This document shows positions 37,301-46,140 of a stretch of DNA of 64,000 nucleotides, one piece after another; position 1 is the stretch's first letter; the number at the start of each line of letters is the position of its first letter. The translations under genes and the position numbers were made by a program. The stretch is from Mesocentrotus franciscanus (taxonomy: Eukaryota; Echinodermata; Echinoidea; Camarodonta; Strongylocentrotidae), in the NCBI GenBank assembly GCA_037976565.1, contig CP137666.1, positions 48,635,271 to 48,699,270 of the forward strand. The letters are read 5' to 3'. The notes beneath the pieces are model-generated. The model made no database searches and was not told the origin of the DNA. It saw only the letters and a list, made by a program, of their open reading frames with translations.

Positions 37301-40300
37301 TATTTGTCATTGCATTCCCTATCCCTCGTTTACTTCCTTCTTACCACGGAGTATGTAATGTGTATGTGTATGCCTCAATCATAGAGAATATAATCACTAA
37401 TATCGCTGAAATGATTATTCTTCTCCTTCCCCTTCTTCATCATCTCCCATTTCCTTGTAGTAGTAGTTGTAGTAGTAATATCAGCAGTTTCATAATAATC
37501 ATTATTATTATCATTATTATATTTATTATCATTGGTATTGTTGCTATAATAGTTAATATTGTAATTATTATCATTATTATTGTTGTTATTGTTATTATTC
37601 TTATAATTATTTTTGTGCTTCTTCTCCTTTTTATAATTATCTTTGCAATACGTCATGTGCCCAGGATTTATTGCTATAATGCATCCAAGATGTCTACCAA
37701 ATCTTTCAATTCGTTGCTGAAATATTATCAAGAGAAAATAAGAAACATTAGAATACATATTAAGATAAAATATATAGAAGAAATAAGTACCCGGTAGGTA
37801 AGTAGTTCATAAAGTCTTTGACACTTAATCTAGACAAAGTGCATATTTTCCCAAAACTTTAATCATCAATTCCCTCATAATGAAAATCAAACCACAGTTA
37901 ATCTTTACTAACTGTGTATTTAGGCATCAGTAAAAATTAGTGTACTAAATCAATATGATTAGGGTTTATTTTTCTTCAATTTTCTGAACATTGGTCAGTG
38001 TAACAAAATTATTCCAACTTTATGGTATCAGTGTATGAAAATACGCTATAATTTTGTTTAGTAAATTCATTCGTATTACTGTTAGGTTGTTCGCTCGTTT
38101 TATTCTGTACAACGCAAGTGAACGACAATGTTTGGAAAGGTTGTACTCAATTTTTTCAAGTCATAGTAATCGACGTCTTGACAAGAGACTATCTTCGTCA
38201 TGCAGAAAACCGACTGTAATAGCGTTGGTCAATTCCTTTCGTTCAAGTTTGTTTTCACCTTAAATTCTCCATTTTATTCATATATTAAGCAAGTTTAGCA
38301 AAATTCTTTACAGATATCATAAAAATCATAATTTGGTAATATTTACCTCTCAGCCAGCACGTGACCTTGTCTGTCATGAGGGGGAATTTGCGGTTTTGAG
38401 GCATAGTTGTTTGCCCAGACCCTTAATAGACACATCACATAGAGGCATGCACTAAAAGATTTCTAAATAAATTTAATTATGGAAGCAAGCTTAATTGATA
38501 TCTGTTATTAGTACTTAGTACATCTAATATTAATGATTTCGAGTTTTTGGTTGAACTATTTGTTAGAAAGAGAGAGAGGGTAACCAAAAGATGGTGCAAC
38601 GGGTATGAATACCTAATCCAGTTAGTGGTCGGGTCTTCCGAACCATTGAGAATTCCATTTTCCGTTCACGTGTAATGTCTATGTGGAGTATTTTGGTATA
38701 TTGGTCGCAATTGACTTAAAACGTTGCATGTTGATAGGTAAGAAAAAATATTTGATATAAAAACACAAAATCGAGAATATGCATATTTCATTATGTTATT
38801 TAAATTTTAAGGTTAAAGGTCAAATATACTGTACATGGTTTCTCTAAAACCATGCTTTGTATAGACTTGAAATTTGGCACACTAATAGACATGAAATGAA
38901 TAAGAGGATTATTTCAAAAATTAAGGTCAAATCATGCCAATGGTATCTTAACTACTTAGTATGTAAATTAGGGTCAAAGGTCAAACATTTCACTGCTCAC
39001 TATCTGCCTAACCATGTGTGGTAGGCACTAATTGGAACAGCCCACCTATACTTGTTCCGAAACAAGTATTACATGTCTAGTTAGGTGGGCTGTATATAAT
39101 ACAGACCACCTTATGTTTTCGTTAAAATTGCCTTTATTAGGTGGGCTGTATATCATACAGACCACCTTATAATTTTGTTAAAATTGCCTTTATTATTTAT
39201 TATTTATTTATTTTTCTTATTTCGACCCACTTTTTTGTTAGCAAGATAACTTGAAAATGGCTAAATCAAATGCCTTGAAATTTGGCACACATATGTATAG
39301 GCATATAAACAAAGCACAATAAGGTTTTCAACCTTGACCTTGACTGATGACGTCATCTAGGCGCCATTTTGTAAAATTTTCTGAAAATCTACTCATGATC
39401 ATATCTTCATAACGAAAAGTCATTTCTCATTCATATTTATCATGATCAAGGTCAATATCCGTCCGGTCAATTTCAGGTCAAAAACGCGCGCATGCGTACG
39501 TCCGCGCGTCAGCGCGCGCAAAATTTCAAAATGCTCCAAATCGTCTCAAATTCATTTTGGATACGTTTCAGGCCATTTTAAGCATTTTATAAAATCGCGC
39601 ACACGCACATGCGCGCGTTTTCGCGCGTAACACGATTACACAACATAGAATCGCCATTTTTTTCTTTCATGATAATTCCCATATTTTTTCAAACAATTTG
39701 ATACCATGTTTATCTCTTTATGACCATTAATAACAAGATGAGCGTCCATTCAAGATAAATGTCCGTGCGCGCGAGCTCTTGTAATACATAGCATATATGG
39801 GCAAAAACATGCCTATACAAAATTCATTGTAACTCTTCAGAATGGATGGGAACTCCCAATTTTTTTCATATTTGGATAGATTATGAGTCGGAGATATGAT
39901 TTCATGTCTCATTTGACCCTCAATTAACTCATGACGTCATCATAATGGCCTCCGAACTCAAAATTTCAATTTGCATATTATGACGTCAGCATATTTTTGG
40001 AAAATTGATTGTATCTCTGTAAATATTGATCGATTTTCTTCCAAATTTTGATATGTTCTAGCTGAGACAATTTTCTACAAATGCAGTCATCACGATTTTT
40101 CATTTTGACAAAGGCATCATGGCGTATTTTTGCGATTAAAGGAGGCATGTCAATTTTTCACATTTTGCGTGTATTCTCTATGGGACATGACTTTTCTCAA
40201 AACTGGATTCTACATTCCGTCTTTTTGAGCAATATCTCCGTCGTTTTAGTTTGTTTTGCTGAGCTTTGAGTATGTTGTAGCTGAGACAATAAGCTATCAC

Positions 40301-43300
40301 AAGTGTGCCCTTTATTTTTCGATCAGATGCCGGGATCATGCTCATATTTCACTTGCAAAGTGGGATTTGAGAATTCCATTTTCCGTTCACGTGTAATGTC
40401 TATGTGGATTATTTTGGTATAGTGGTCATAGCACTTGCCTCCCATTCCGGCGACCCAAGTTCGATTCCTGGTGGGTCAATTTTTTTTTTTTTTTTTTTGC
40501 CGTCGTTTTGAATTTGATTTTATGATCTTCTTCGACTATTATAACATATTATCATATACTATCACAAACAATGTAATAAAATGCCTAATTTTGCGTGTTA
40601 TATCTATGGGAGAAATATGTCAATCGTTTGAGTACAACCTTATGGGAAATCTGAGTCCTTGTCGTGTATTAATTTTTTATTCATAGTTGGATAGAGTATG
40701 AGTCGGAGATATGATTTCTTATAAAAACAAAATCTAGAAAATGCATATTTCATTTTGATATTTAGATTTGAGGGTCAAAGGTCAAATATACTGTACATGG
40801 TTTCTCTAAAACCATGCATCGTATAGACTAGAAATTTGGCACACTAATAGACCTGAATAAGAGGATTATTTCAAAAAATTAGGTCAAATCATGCCAATGT
40901 TATCTTAACTACTTAGTATGTCACTAAACATGTGTGGCATGTACTTGGAACAGCCCACCTATACTTGTTATTAACAAGTATTATATGTCTAGTTATTCTT
41001 TATTTTTCTTATTTCCAAGCACTTTTTTGTTAGCAAGATAATTTGAAAATGGCTCAATCAAATGTCTTGAAATTTGGCACACATATGTATAGGCATATGG
41101 AGAAAACACAATAAGGTTTTCAACCTTGACCTTGACTGATGACGTCATCTAGGCGCCATTTTGTAAAATTTTCTGAAAATCTACTCATGATCATATCTTC
41201 ATAACGAAAATCGTTTCTCATTCATATTTATCATGATCAAGGTCAATATCCGTCCGGTCAATTTCAGGTCAAAAACGCGCGCGATGCGTACGCCGCCGCG
41301 CGCAAAATTTCAAAATGCTTCAAATCGTCTCAAATTCATTTTGCATACGTTTCAGGCCATTTTAAGCATTTTATAAAAAATCGCGCACACGCACATGCGC
41401 GCGCTTTTGCGCGTAACACCATTACACAACATAGAATCGCCATTTTTTTCTTTCATGATATTTCCCATATTTTTTGAACAATTTGATACCATGTTTATCT
41501 CTTTATGACCATTAATAACAAGATGAGCGTCCATTCAAGATAAATGTCCGTGCGCGCGAGCTCTTGTAATACATAGCATATATGGGCAAAAACATGCCTA
41601 TACAAAATTCATTGTAACTCTTCAGAATGGATGGAACTCCCAATTTTTTTCATATTTGGATAGATTATGAGTCGGAGATATGATTTCATGTCTCATTTGA
41701 CCCTCAATTAACTCATGACGTCATCATAATGGCCTCCGAACTCAAAATTTCAATTTGCATATTATGACGTCAGCATATTTTTGGAAAATTGATTGTATCT
41801 CTGTAAATATTGATCGATTTTCTTCCAAATTTTGATATGTTCTAGCTGAGACAATTCTCTACAAATGCAGTATCACGATTTTTCATTTTGACAAAGGCAT
41901 CATGGCGTATTTTTGCGATTAAAGGAGGCATGTCAATTTTTCACATTTTGCGTGTATTCTCTATGGGACATGACTTTTTTCAAAACTGGATTCTACATTC
42001 CCGTCTTTCGCGAGCAATATCTCCGTCGTTTTAGTTTTGTTTTCGCTGAGCTTCGAGTATGTTGTAGCTGAGACAATAAGCTATCACAAGTGTGCCCTTT
42101 ATTTTTCGATCAGATGCCGGGATCATGCTCATATTTCACTTGCAAAGTGGGATTTGAGAATTCCATTTTCCGTTCACGTGTAATGTCTATGTGGATTATT
42201 TTGGTATATTGGTCGCAATTGACTTGAAATGTTGCATGTTGATAGGTAAGACAAAATATTTCATATAAAAACATAAAATCGAGAATATGCATATTTCATT
42301 ATGTTATTTAGATTTTAAGGTTAAAGGTCAAATATACTGTACATGGTTTCTCTAAAACAATGTTTTGTATAGACATGAAATTTGGCACACTAATAGACCT
42401 GAATAAGAGGATTATTTCAAAAATTTAGGTCAAATCATGCCAATGATATCTTAACTACTTAGTATGTAAATTAGGATCAAAGGTCAAACATTTCACTGAC
42501 CACTATCTCACTAACCATGTGTGGTATGCACTAATTGGAACAGCCCACCTATACTTGTTCCGAAACAAGTATTACATGTCTAGTTATTATTAGGTGGGCT
42601 GTATATAATACAGACCACCTTATGTTTTCGTTAAAATTGCCTTTATTATTAGGTGGTCTGTCGGCATCGACAGATCACCTATTGTTTTTGTCAGAATTTT
42701 CTTTCTTTATTAGGTGGTCTGTCGGCATCGACAGATCACCTATTGTTTTTGTCAGAATTTTCTTTCTTTATTTATTTATTTATTCTTTATTTTTATTTAT
42801 TTCTACCCCCTTTTTTGTTCCGAGGATAACTCAAGATCGGTTTTGTCAATTTCTTTCAATTTTTGCACAGTCATAGGTCATAGTCATGAGACGTGACAGG
42901 AACATTTTCAAGGTCATCAGGTCTTCATGACGTCATCCAGGCGCCATTTTGTGTTTTTTTTTGTACTTTCAACTCATGATCATATCTTCATAACGGAAAG
43001 TCATTTCTTATTCAAATTTATCATGATGAAGGTCAATATCCGTCCGGTCAATTTCCGGTCAAAAAACGCGCGCGCATGCGTACGTCCGCGCGTCATTTCA
43101 TTTCAGCTCAATTGCCAACATTTTTCATTTTGATGACGTCATCAAAATGAAAAATGTTGGCAATTGAGCTTGTAGAGAATTGCCTTAGCTACAACATATC
43201 GAAATTTGGAAGAAAATTGATCAGTATTTACAGAGATACACTCAATTTTCCTTCAATATGCTGACGTCATAATTTTCGATTAAAAGCCACATGTCAGAAA

Positions 43301-44525
43301 TTTCTTAATTTGCATGTTATGCCTCAGGAAGGTAAATTTCGTTCACATCATGAATCTACATGACATTGTTTTTTTAGCAGTATCTCGCTTATTTTTTGCT
43401 CTATTTTGTCTCAAATTTTAGTTGGAACAGCCCACCTATACTTGTTCCAAACAAGTATTACATGTCTAGTTGTTGTTGTTTTTGTTATCAATTTTTTTCG
43501 GATATAGCTCCTGACCAGTCTACAGTCCATGCACACATCATACTACTGTATTGTTAATACCAAGGGGATCCAGTCAGAAGAGAGTCAACCTGCAGATCTC
43601 ATGGGTAAGCAGTAGTCATGTTGTATGATTCTAGGACACCTTCCATCTTATCTAGAAAACTACTGATTCCTGGACAATTGCCTCTCCCCCCACCTTTGTG
43701 ACTACTAAACCCTGGACACAGACGACTACCTCTTGCACTAGTCTTCCCCTTATAGGCATCGTTTAACAATGTTAGATCTGAGATGCATGGCCCTACGTGT
43801 TATCAGTGTCTGTGATATGGTGTAATATTAAACCCCTAGAATAGTTGCGCTTCAAAATTATCATGAAGTGCCTCAAAAAAGTAAAAATCTTTGAGTGACC
43901 GGTTTCACCATACCGGTACTCATTTTCCCCAATAGACTGTAGTGTTAGGAAAACTGTTAGGAAAACGAAAAAAGGAAATTTCGATTTCCAATCATAAATA
44001 TCTTGATAATCAGACAGGCGATCTGCTTGTAAAAGTCATGGGATTCCTGACTGACCTAAAGGTTTATAATTATGATTGCAGCACGAGCTAAATCCAGGAT
44101 TTTGTTTCAGAATCTGAGGCAATGTTACCGAGTCACTTTAAGAAATTATTCACTGGACAACTACACCATGAAACTACATCCCAATGTTGTGTGTTGGTTG
44201 GGGGCTGGGGAGAATGGAGTTGTGGAGTTGTGTATTAGTGGTATAAATACATACTATTTCAAGATTCACTAATTATATATTCATTGTCAAAAAGAATGTC
44301 TTGCCATTGTCAAAATATATATATATATATAGATGACAAATAAATATTTGCTTCCAACCATGAATTTCTTGACATGTAATCATTCTTCTATATTGTCTTA
44401 TAGCCTCAGTGAGTCGCTCTGCTCTGAAGTCCTACAGTGAGTTTGTAGGTATCATGGAAGACTCCATGCAGCGTCAACATAACACTTGGTCAGAAAGTAA
44501 AGTCCTCAGTGATTCCTTTCGATGA
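22358..44525 (+). CDS. HAUS7: HAUS augmin-like complex subunit 7
   Basis: Subunit of augmin, the eight-protein complex that recruits gamma-tubulin to existing spindle microtubules. Coding exons: 22358-22420 (ATG), 26789-26895, 27641-27717, 28071-28132, 28859-28980, 29249-29410, 29784-29883, 30199-30408, 43508-43604 and 44404-44525 (TGA). All are GT-AG and in phase, giving 373 residues, against 368 in human. Recognition rests on LDCPYVDGVDETWISELLYQ with ARIRLLQWLLSR, on SEVKMDTRIQAMTKL followed by LCRPGDVDLIRG, and on KQAAFWDKLLDIV, matching in order the human NCPFLEGL / LLCSP / EILEWMCTR / EVKIQEMTKL / MDQLLD blocks. A helical stretch (LLEMSTHLSMELQQANQHIK) lies mid-protein. Intron 1 is 4.4 kb and intron 8 is 13.1 kb; both are repeat-filled. 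The last exon resembles decayed tandem units downstream of it. Confidence 0.92.
22880..23120. repeat. Degenerate AAAAAGGGTC repeat with G-rich head
   Basis: After GCCCGGGCGGGGGGTCACTC come loosely repeated units with AAAAAGGGTC, ACGTTTTTAG, TTTAGGGTACCTTTTTTC and TTTAGGGTCACTTTTC. It lies in HAUS7 intron 1. Similar G-rich minisatellite types recur at 24790-24955 and 53200-53560. Confidence 0.5.
23488..24540. mobile_element. ~1.05-kb inverted-repeat element (TGGGGCC...GGCCCCA ends)
   Basis: Left end TGGGGCCGTTTCTCGAAAC, right end GTTTCGAGAAACAGGCCCCA, an inverse match with two inserted bases. Further inside, ACCGTTTCACGAAGAGC (left, about 23567) pairs with GGCTTCGTGAAACGCG (right, about 24449), so the arms are long. 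The centre is AT-rich without an ORF. No clear target duplication. HAUS7 intron 1. Confidence 0.65.
24790..24955. repeat. ~30-bp minisatellite GTTTACGCCATTTAGGGGTC
   Basis: About five imperfect units of AGAGTTTACGCCATTTAGGG plus TCCATTTT, with the copies drifting towards the 3' end. HAUS7 intron 1. Confidence 0.7.
25168..26177. repeat. Triplicated 338-bp tandem repeat
   Basis: Three copies beginning GATTATTGTCCACGGGGGTA at 25168, 25505 and 25843 (spacing 337 and 338), with few differences between copies. Each has a G-rich first half made of internal units like TAATTNTCC plus a G run, then a unique AT-rich half ending AATACAGGCAATCTNGAATC. Just upstream (24975-25085) is C-rich sequence resembling the inverse of the G-rich half, and a truncated AAAGGGGAAGTCCA MITE end at about 25100. 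Confidence 0.93.
26275..26480. repeat. ~200-bp dispersed repeat, copy 1 (partner at 45935)
   Basis: Contains TTGTGGAATCGATCAGAAAA and CTAGCATATAAGTATTGGTG. The same order of sequence recurs at about 45935-46140, same orientation, with roughly one change every 15-20 bases. Copy 1 lies in HAUS7 intron 1 and copy 2 downstream of HAUS7. Confidence 0.85.
28307..28355. repeat. (GA)n microsatellite
   Basis: Near-perfect GA run in HAUS7 intron 4; frames across it are artefacts. Confidence 0.95.
30428..31236 (+). mobile_element. Helentron/HINE-like repeat, family 2 (ATGCCTCCGC head), copy 2
   Basis: Starts ATGCCTCTGCTAC with a head hairpin to GTAGCCGGAGGCAT, followed by GTCCGTCCGTCCGTACGTACG. The core has five units beginning GTGATC at 30503, 30654, 30805, 30955 and 31099 (period about 150). 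Perfect AGGTCA-A-AGGTCA motifs occur at 30611-30623, 30755-30767, 30762-30774 and 31056-31068. The 3' end has GGCGGAGGCAT, the palindrome ACTGCGCGCAGT, an 11-base spacer and CTAG (31233-31236) then T. It begins only 19 bp after the HAUS7 exon 8 splice donor at 30409. Confidence 0.8.
31614..32230 (+). mobile_element. Helentron/HINE-like repeat, family 1, copy 2 (ATCCCCTCGC head)
   Basis: The head ATCCCCTCGCCGATG folds with GTCGGAGGGGAT. ~140-bp core units (CATTCGATAACTTTAGTAAT at about 31812 and 31952) each carry AGGTCA-A-AGGTCA (31770-31782, 31910-31922). Near the 3' end GCGAGGGGAT is the exact inverse of this copy's own head, followed by the hairpin ACGCTTTGCGT and ACTTGT. The terminal CTAG is missing or changed. 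HAUS7 intron 8. Confidence 0.75.
32290..32470. repeat. Near-perfect inverted repeat, arms ~65 bp
   Basis: ATATCGCTAGTGATATTCGT at about 32291 is inverse to ACGAATATCACTAGCGATAT ending near 32470. The arms run through TGTGGTCAATAAGGAATC, AGATCTCGACGTTT and their inverses. The loop is about 50 bases. The whole folds into a hairpin of about 65 bp in HAUS7 intron 8, and its near-identity suggests a recent origin. Confidence 0.85.
33997..34440 (+). mobile_element. tRNA-derived SINE-like insertion, copy in unit A
   Basis: Starts with TATAGGGGTCATAGCACTTG (A-box-like) and has GACCCACGTTCGATTCCTG (B-box-like) about 45 bases later, then an AT-rich body with CTATTATAACATATTATCAT. Comparison with array unit C, which lacks it, shows an insertion. 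The tRNA part is too decayed to be a gene; the loop-like CTCCCAT hints at a glycine-tRNA origin. Confidence 0.6.
34983..35516. mobile_element. 534-bp MITE flanked by TTAA
   Basis: TTAA on both sides (34979-34982, 35517-35520). Left end AGATACTATGTCCCTTTTGC; the right end GGGACATAGTACAGTACCT, preceded by GGCCTGCAAAT, is its imperfect inverse. The interior has several small inverted pairs (AATGGTCTGAAAATCAGACC). A TTAA target suggests a piggyBac-type mobiliser; no transposase is present. Confidence 0.7.
35686..37800. repeat. Duplicated ~280-bp AT-rich block and flanking repeats
   Basis: The block with AATACGTCATGTGCCCAGGA and CCAAGATGTCTACCAAATCT occurs at about 35690-35970 and again at about 37510-37790 with few changes. 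A partly related block (GAAACATTAGAATA, GCATCTGGCTCGAGTTTT) lies at about 36465-36640 and resembles 35905-36090. ATT-rich stretches in them generate spurious frames. All lie in the foreign segment within array unit A. Confidence 0.75.
39083..40992 (+). mobile_element. Helentron/HINE-like array, unit B
   Basis: Begins two bases (TT) after unit A's CTAG. Two head copies at 39083 and 39139, then the same body as unit A, including the tRNA-like/SINE insertion at 40416. It ends CAGCCCACCT, ACTTGTTATTAACAAGT hairpin and CTAG (40989-40992). Closest to unit C in the shared body. Confidence 0.8.
40416..40715 (+). mobile_element. tRNA-derived SINE-like insertion, copy in unit B
   Basis: Better preserved than the unit A copy: TATAGTGGTCATAGCACTTG (A box), CCAAGTTCGATTCCTGGTGG (B box), then GGTCAA and a long T run at about 40479-40498 that would terminate Pol III. 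The body after the T run matches the unit A copy. No target duplication was located. Confidence 0.65.
40993..42583 (+). mobile_element. Helentron/HINE-like array, unit C (headless)
   Basis: Follows unit B directly, lacks the hairpin head, and starts at the TTATTTTTCTTATTTC part of the body. It lacks the SINE-like insertion carried by units A and B. Ends with the hairpin ACTTGTTCCGAAACAAGT and CTAG (42580-42583). Confidence 0.8.
42592..43469 (+). mobile_element. Helentron/HINE-like array, unit D (chimeric heads)
   Basis: One AGGTGGGCTGTAT head at 42592 is followed by two heads of a different sequence, AGGTGGTCTGTCG-GCAT-CGACAGATCACCT, at 42651 and 42712. The body is diverged and contains an inverse pair around CATTTTGATGACGTCATCAA (about 43130). 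It ends CAGCCCACCT, ACTTGTTCCAAACAAGT and CTAG (43466-43469), 38 bp before HAUS7 exon 9. Confidence 0.78.
43870..44403. other. HAUS7 intron 9 (remainder)
   Basis: Intron 9 runs 43605-44403. It is AT-rich with a short (TA)n at about 44314-44330. No element boundary or other gene is visible. Confidence 0.7.
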
Positions 44526-45340
44526 ACAGTGCTCAGATGTCATACTGTAAGTTAAATACTGTATAAGACTATACAGGAACAACATGATACATTGTCATAG
44601 TATAGACTTGTCAGTGAGTTGTCAAGATGAAAATAGCTCTTATCTCTTACTCTGAGTTAATAAGTATCATAAAAGACTCAATGCAGCAGTCACATACCAT
44701 TAGTGACTTTGAGTTTGTGTGAGTTTACATAGACTTAATGGAGTGACAACAGGATACATGGTCAGAGTGTAAAGTCTCATGCAGTGATTCCTGAAGACAA
44801 ACATTGCTCTGAAGTCCTTATATTGTATAAGACTTTATGCAATGCTTAAAAATGACAAGATACATGATCAGAGAGAAGATTCCTTGGTGATGCCTGTAGC
44901 TGATTGTTGCTCAGAAGTCACGCTGTAAGCTGACAAATAACACTATCATAACGACTCTTTGTAATGAGTTTTCAGTATCATGGAGTGTCAGACTGATCAC
45001 AGTTAAAAAGTAAAGTCCTTGGTGACTCCTATAGATGAACACTGATCTGCAGTTATACTTTATTAAAGTCAACAAGTTTCATAAAAGTCTGTACACAATC
45101 AGACACTTCAAATATTCTTGTAGATGATCGGTGTCATACAATGAGTTTTCGGTATCATAGAGATTAAAGTTCTCAGTGATTCCTGTAGATGAAAAATAGC
45201 TCTTAAATCTTACCCTCAGTTACCATGTACCATGAAAGACTCTGCAGTGACAACACGAAACATGGTCAAAGAGTAAGCTGATAAGTGACTTCTTAAGATG
45301 GATATTCCTCAAGCTTCCTTGTCATCCTGTGAGTTTGTAA
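44410..45340 (+). repeat. Decayed ~130-bp tandem array overlapping HAUS7 exon 10
   Basis: A block of the type AGTGATTCCTGTAGATGAAC then TGCTCTGAAGTC, then a CATNNAAGACTC stretch and GGTCAGAGAGTAAAGTC, recurs about seven times. Anchor positions are about 44507 (inside the coding exon, at the stop codon), 44612, 44770, 44888, 45018, 45170 and 45287. Units are strongly diverged and 105-158 bp apart. The coding part of exon 10 (GCTCTGAAGTCCTACAGTGA ... AAGTCCTCAGTGATTCC) matches the unit. Confidence 0.7.
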
Positions 45341-45911
45341 TTGTAATAGAATACTGCACTACAAAGAGTATGGTAATGCCTGTATACAATGCAATGTTTG
45401 AGATATTTCTACTTCAATGGTATCGATGATCTTCCTGTTATCAATAGTATAGGCAATTCAGTTGGTTTGACTGAATCACCGTACTATTGAGTTAGTATTT
45501 TAACAAGTTTTCATATTCTGCTTTTGACATGGCTTATTTCTCTCTCTCTCCTTCTCCCTCTCTCCCTCTCTTTCTTTCTTTCTCTCTTTGCTCCTCTACT
45601 TTCTACCAATTTCCTTAAATCTTTTCTCCTCTTCTAATCTTTTTGGTGATATTTTAATGCCTTTTAAGTGATTTGATGTTTTTCCGCTGTTAATTTTGTT
45701 GCTTTTTACTACTTCTAATGCGTATTATTCTTATATATTAGTTTTATACTGTTTTTACCTTTGCTTGTGAGCTTGGTGATTTTCATTATTTATATTTCCA
45801 TGTATTACATTTTTATTCTGTTCAGGACCAGGATGTAAAAACAGATTTTGTATCTACAATGTAGTATATCTGATTCTTTTTCACCTGATTAAATAATTAT
45901 ATTTCAATAAA
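44526..45911 (+). other. HAUS7: HAUS7 3' UTR (inferred), with CT-rich retroelement-like segment
   Basis: Extends from the stop through the decayed array to an AATAAA at 45906-45911 followed by a run of A. The A run is genomic, so 45480-45915 (CT-rich, then ATGTAGTATATCTGATTC...) may be a LINE 3' tail rather than host UTR. The true end of the transcript is uncertain. Confidence 0.35.
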
Positions 45912-45934
45912 AAAAAAAAAGTTTGTACTTTTTA

Positions 45935-46140
45935 AAGATAAAGTTGAGTTCTGGTCATGCGATTGAATTGTGAAATAAATGTTGTGGAATCGATCAGAAA
46001 AAGTTGATCATCTAGCATATAAGTATTGGTGTGTACTGCAAGGTTCTGGAATCATAAAAATGATAAGAAATTTGACCCAGTCTTGGTAAAGTTACAAGCA
46101 CTGTACACAGAAAGATGTATGTGGGACTACACGAACATGT
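45935..46140. repeat. ~200-bp dispersed repeat, copy 2 (partner at 26275)
   Basis: Same sequence order as 26275-26480, starting after the A run and AAAGATAAAG. See that entry. Confidence 0.85.

Larger units (their letters stand above)
32555..39080 (+). mobile_element. Helentron/HINE-like array, unit A (with inserts)
   Basis: First unit of a head-to-tail array in HAUS7 intron 8. Four head copies start at 32555, 32614, 32670 and 32732, each AGGTGGGCTGTAT-loop-ATACAGACCACCT or nearly so. The body (TTTGGCACACATATGTATAG, GATGACGTCATCTAGGCGCC) runs to about 34978, is interrupted by foreign sequence and resumes at about 38649. It ends CAGCCCACCT (inverse of head AGGTGGGCTG), the hairpin ACTTGTTCCGAAACAAGT and CTAG (39077-39080). 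Confidence 0.7.

Noticed and set aside
37222..37797. 191-residue frame rich in Ile
   Set aside because: It reads an ATT-rich simple repeat and a block that is duplicated at 35.7 kb; no recognisable domain.
40416..40480. Functional tRNA-Gly gene
   Set aside because: A and B boxes are present, but the anticodon and acceptor stems do not pair and the sequence is part of a repeated insertion.
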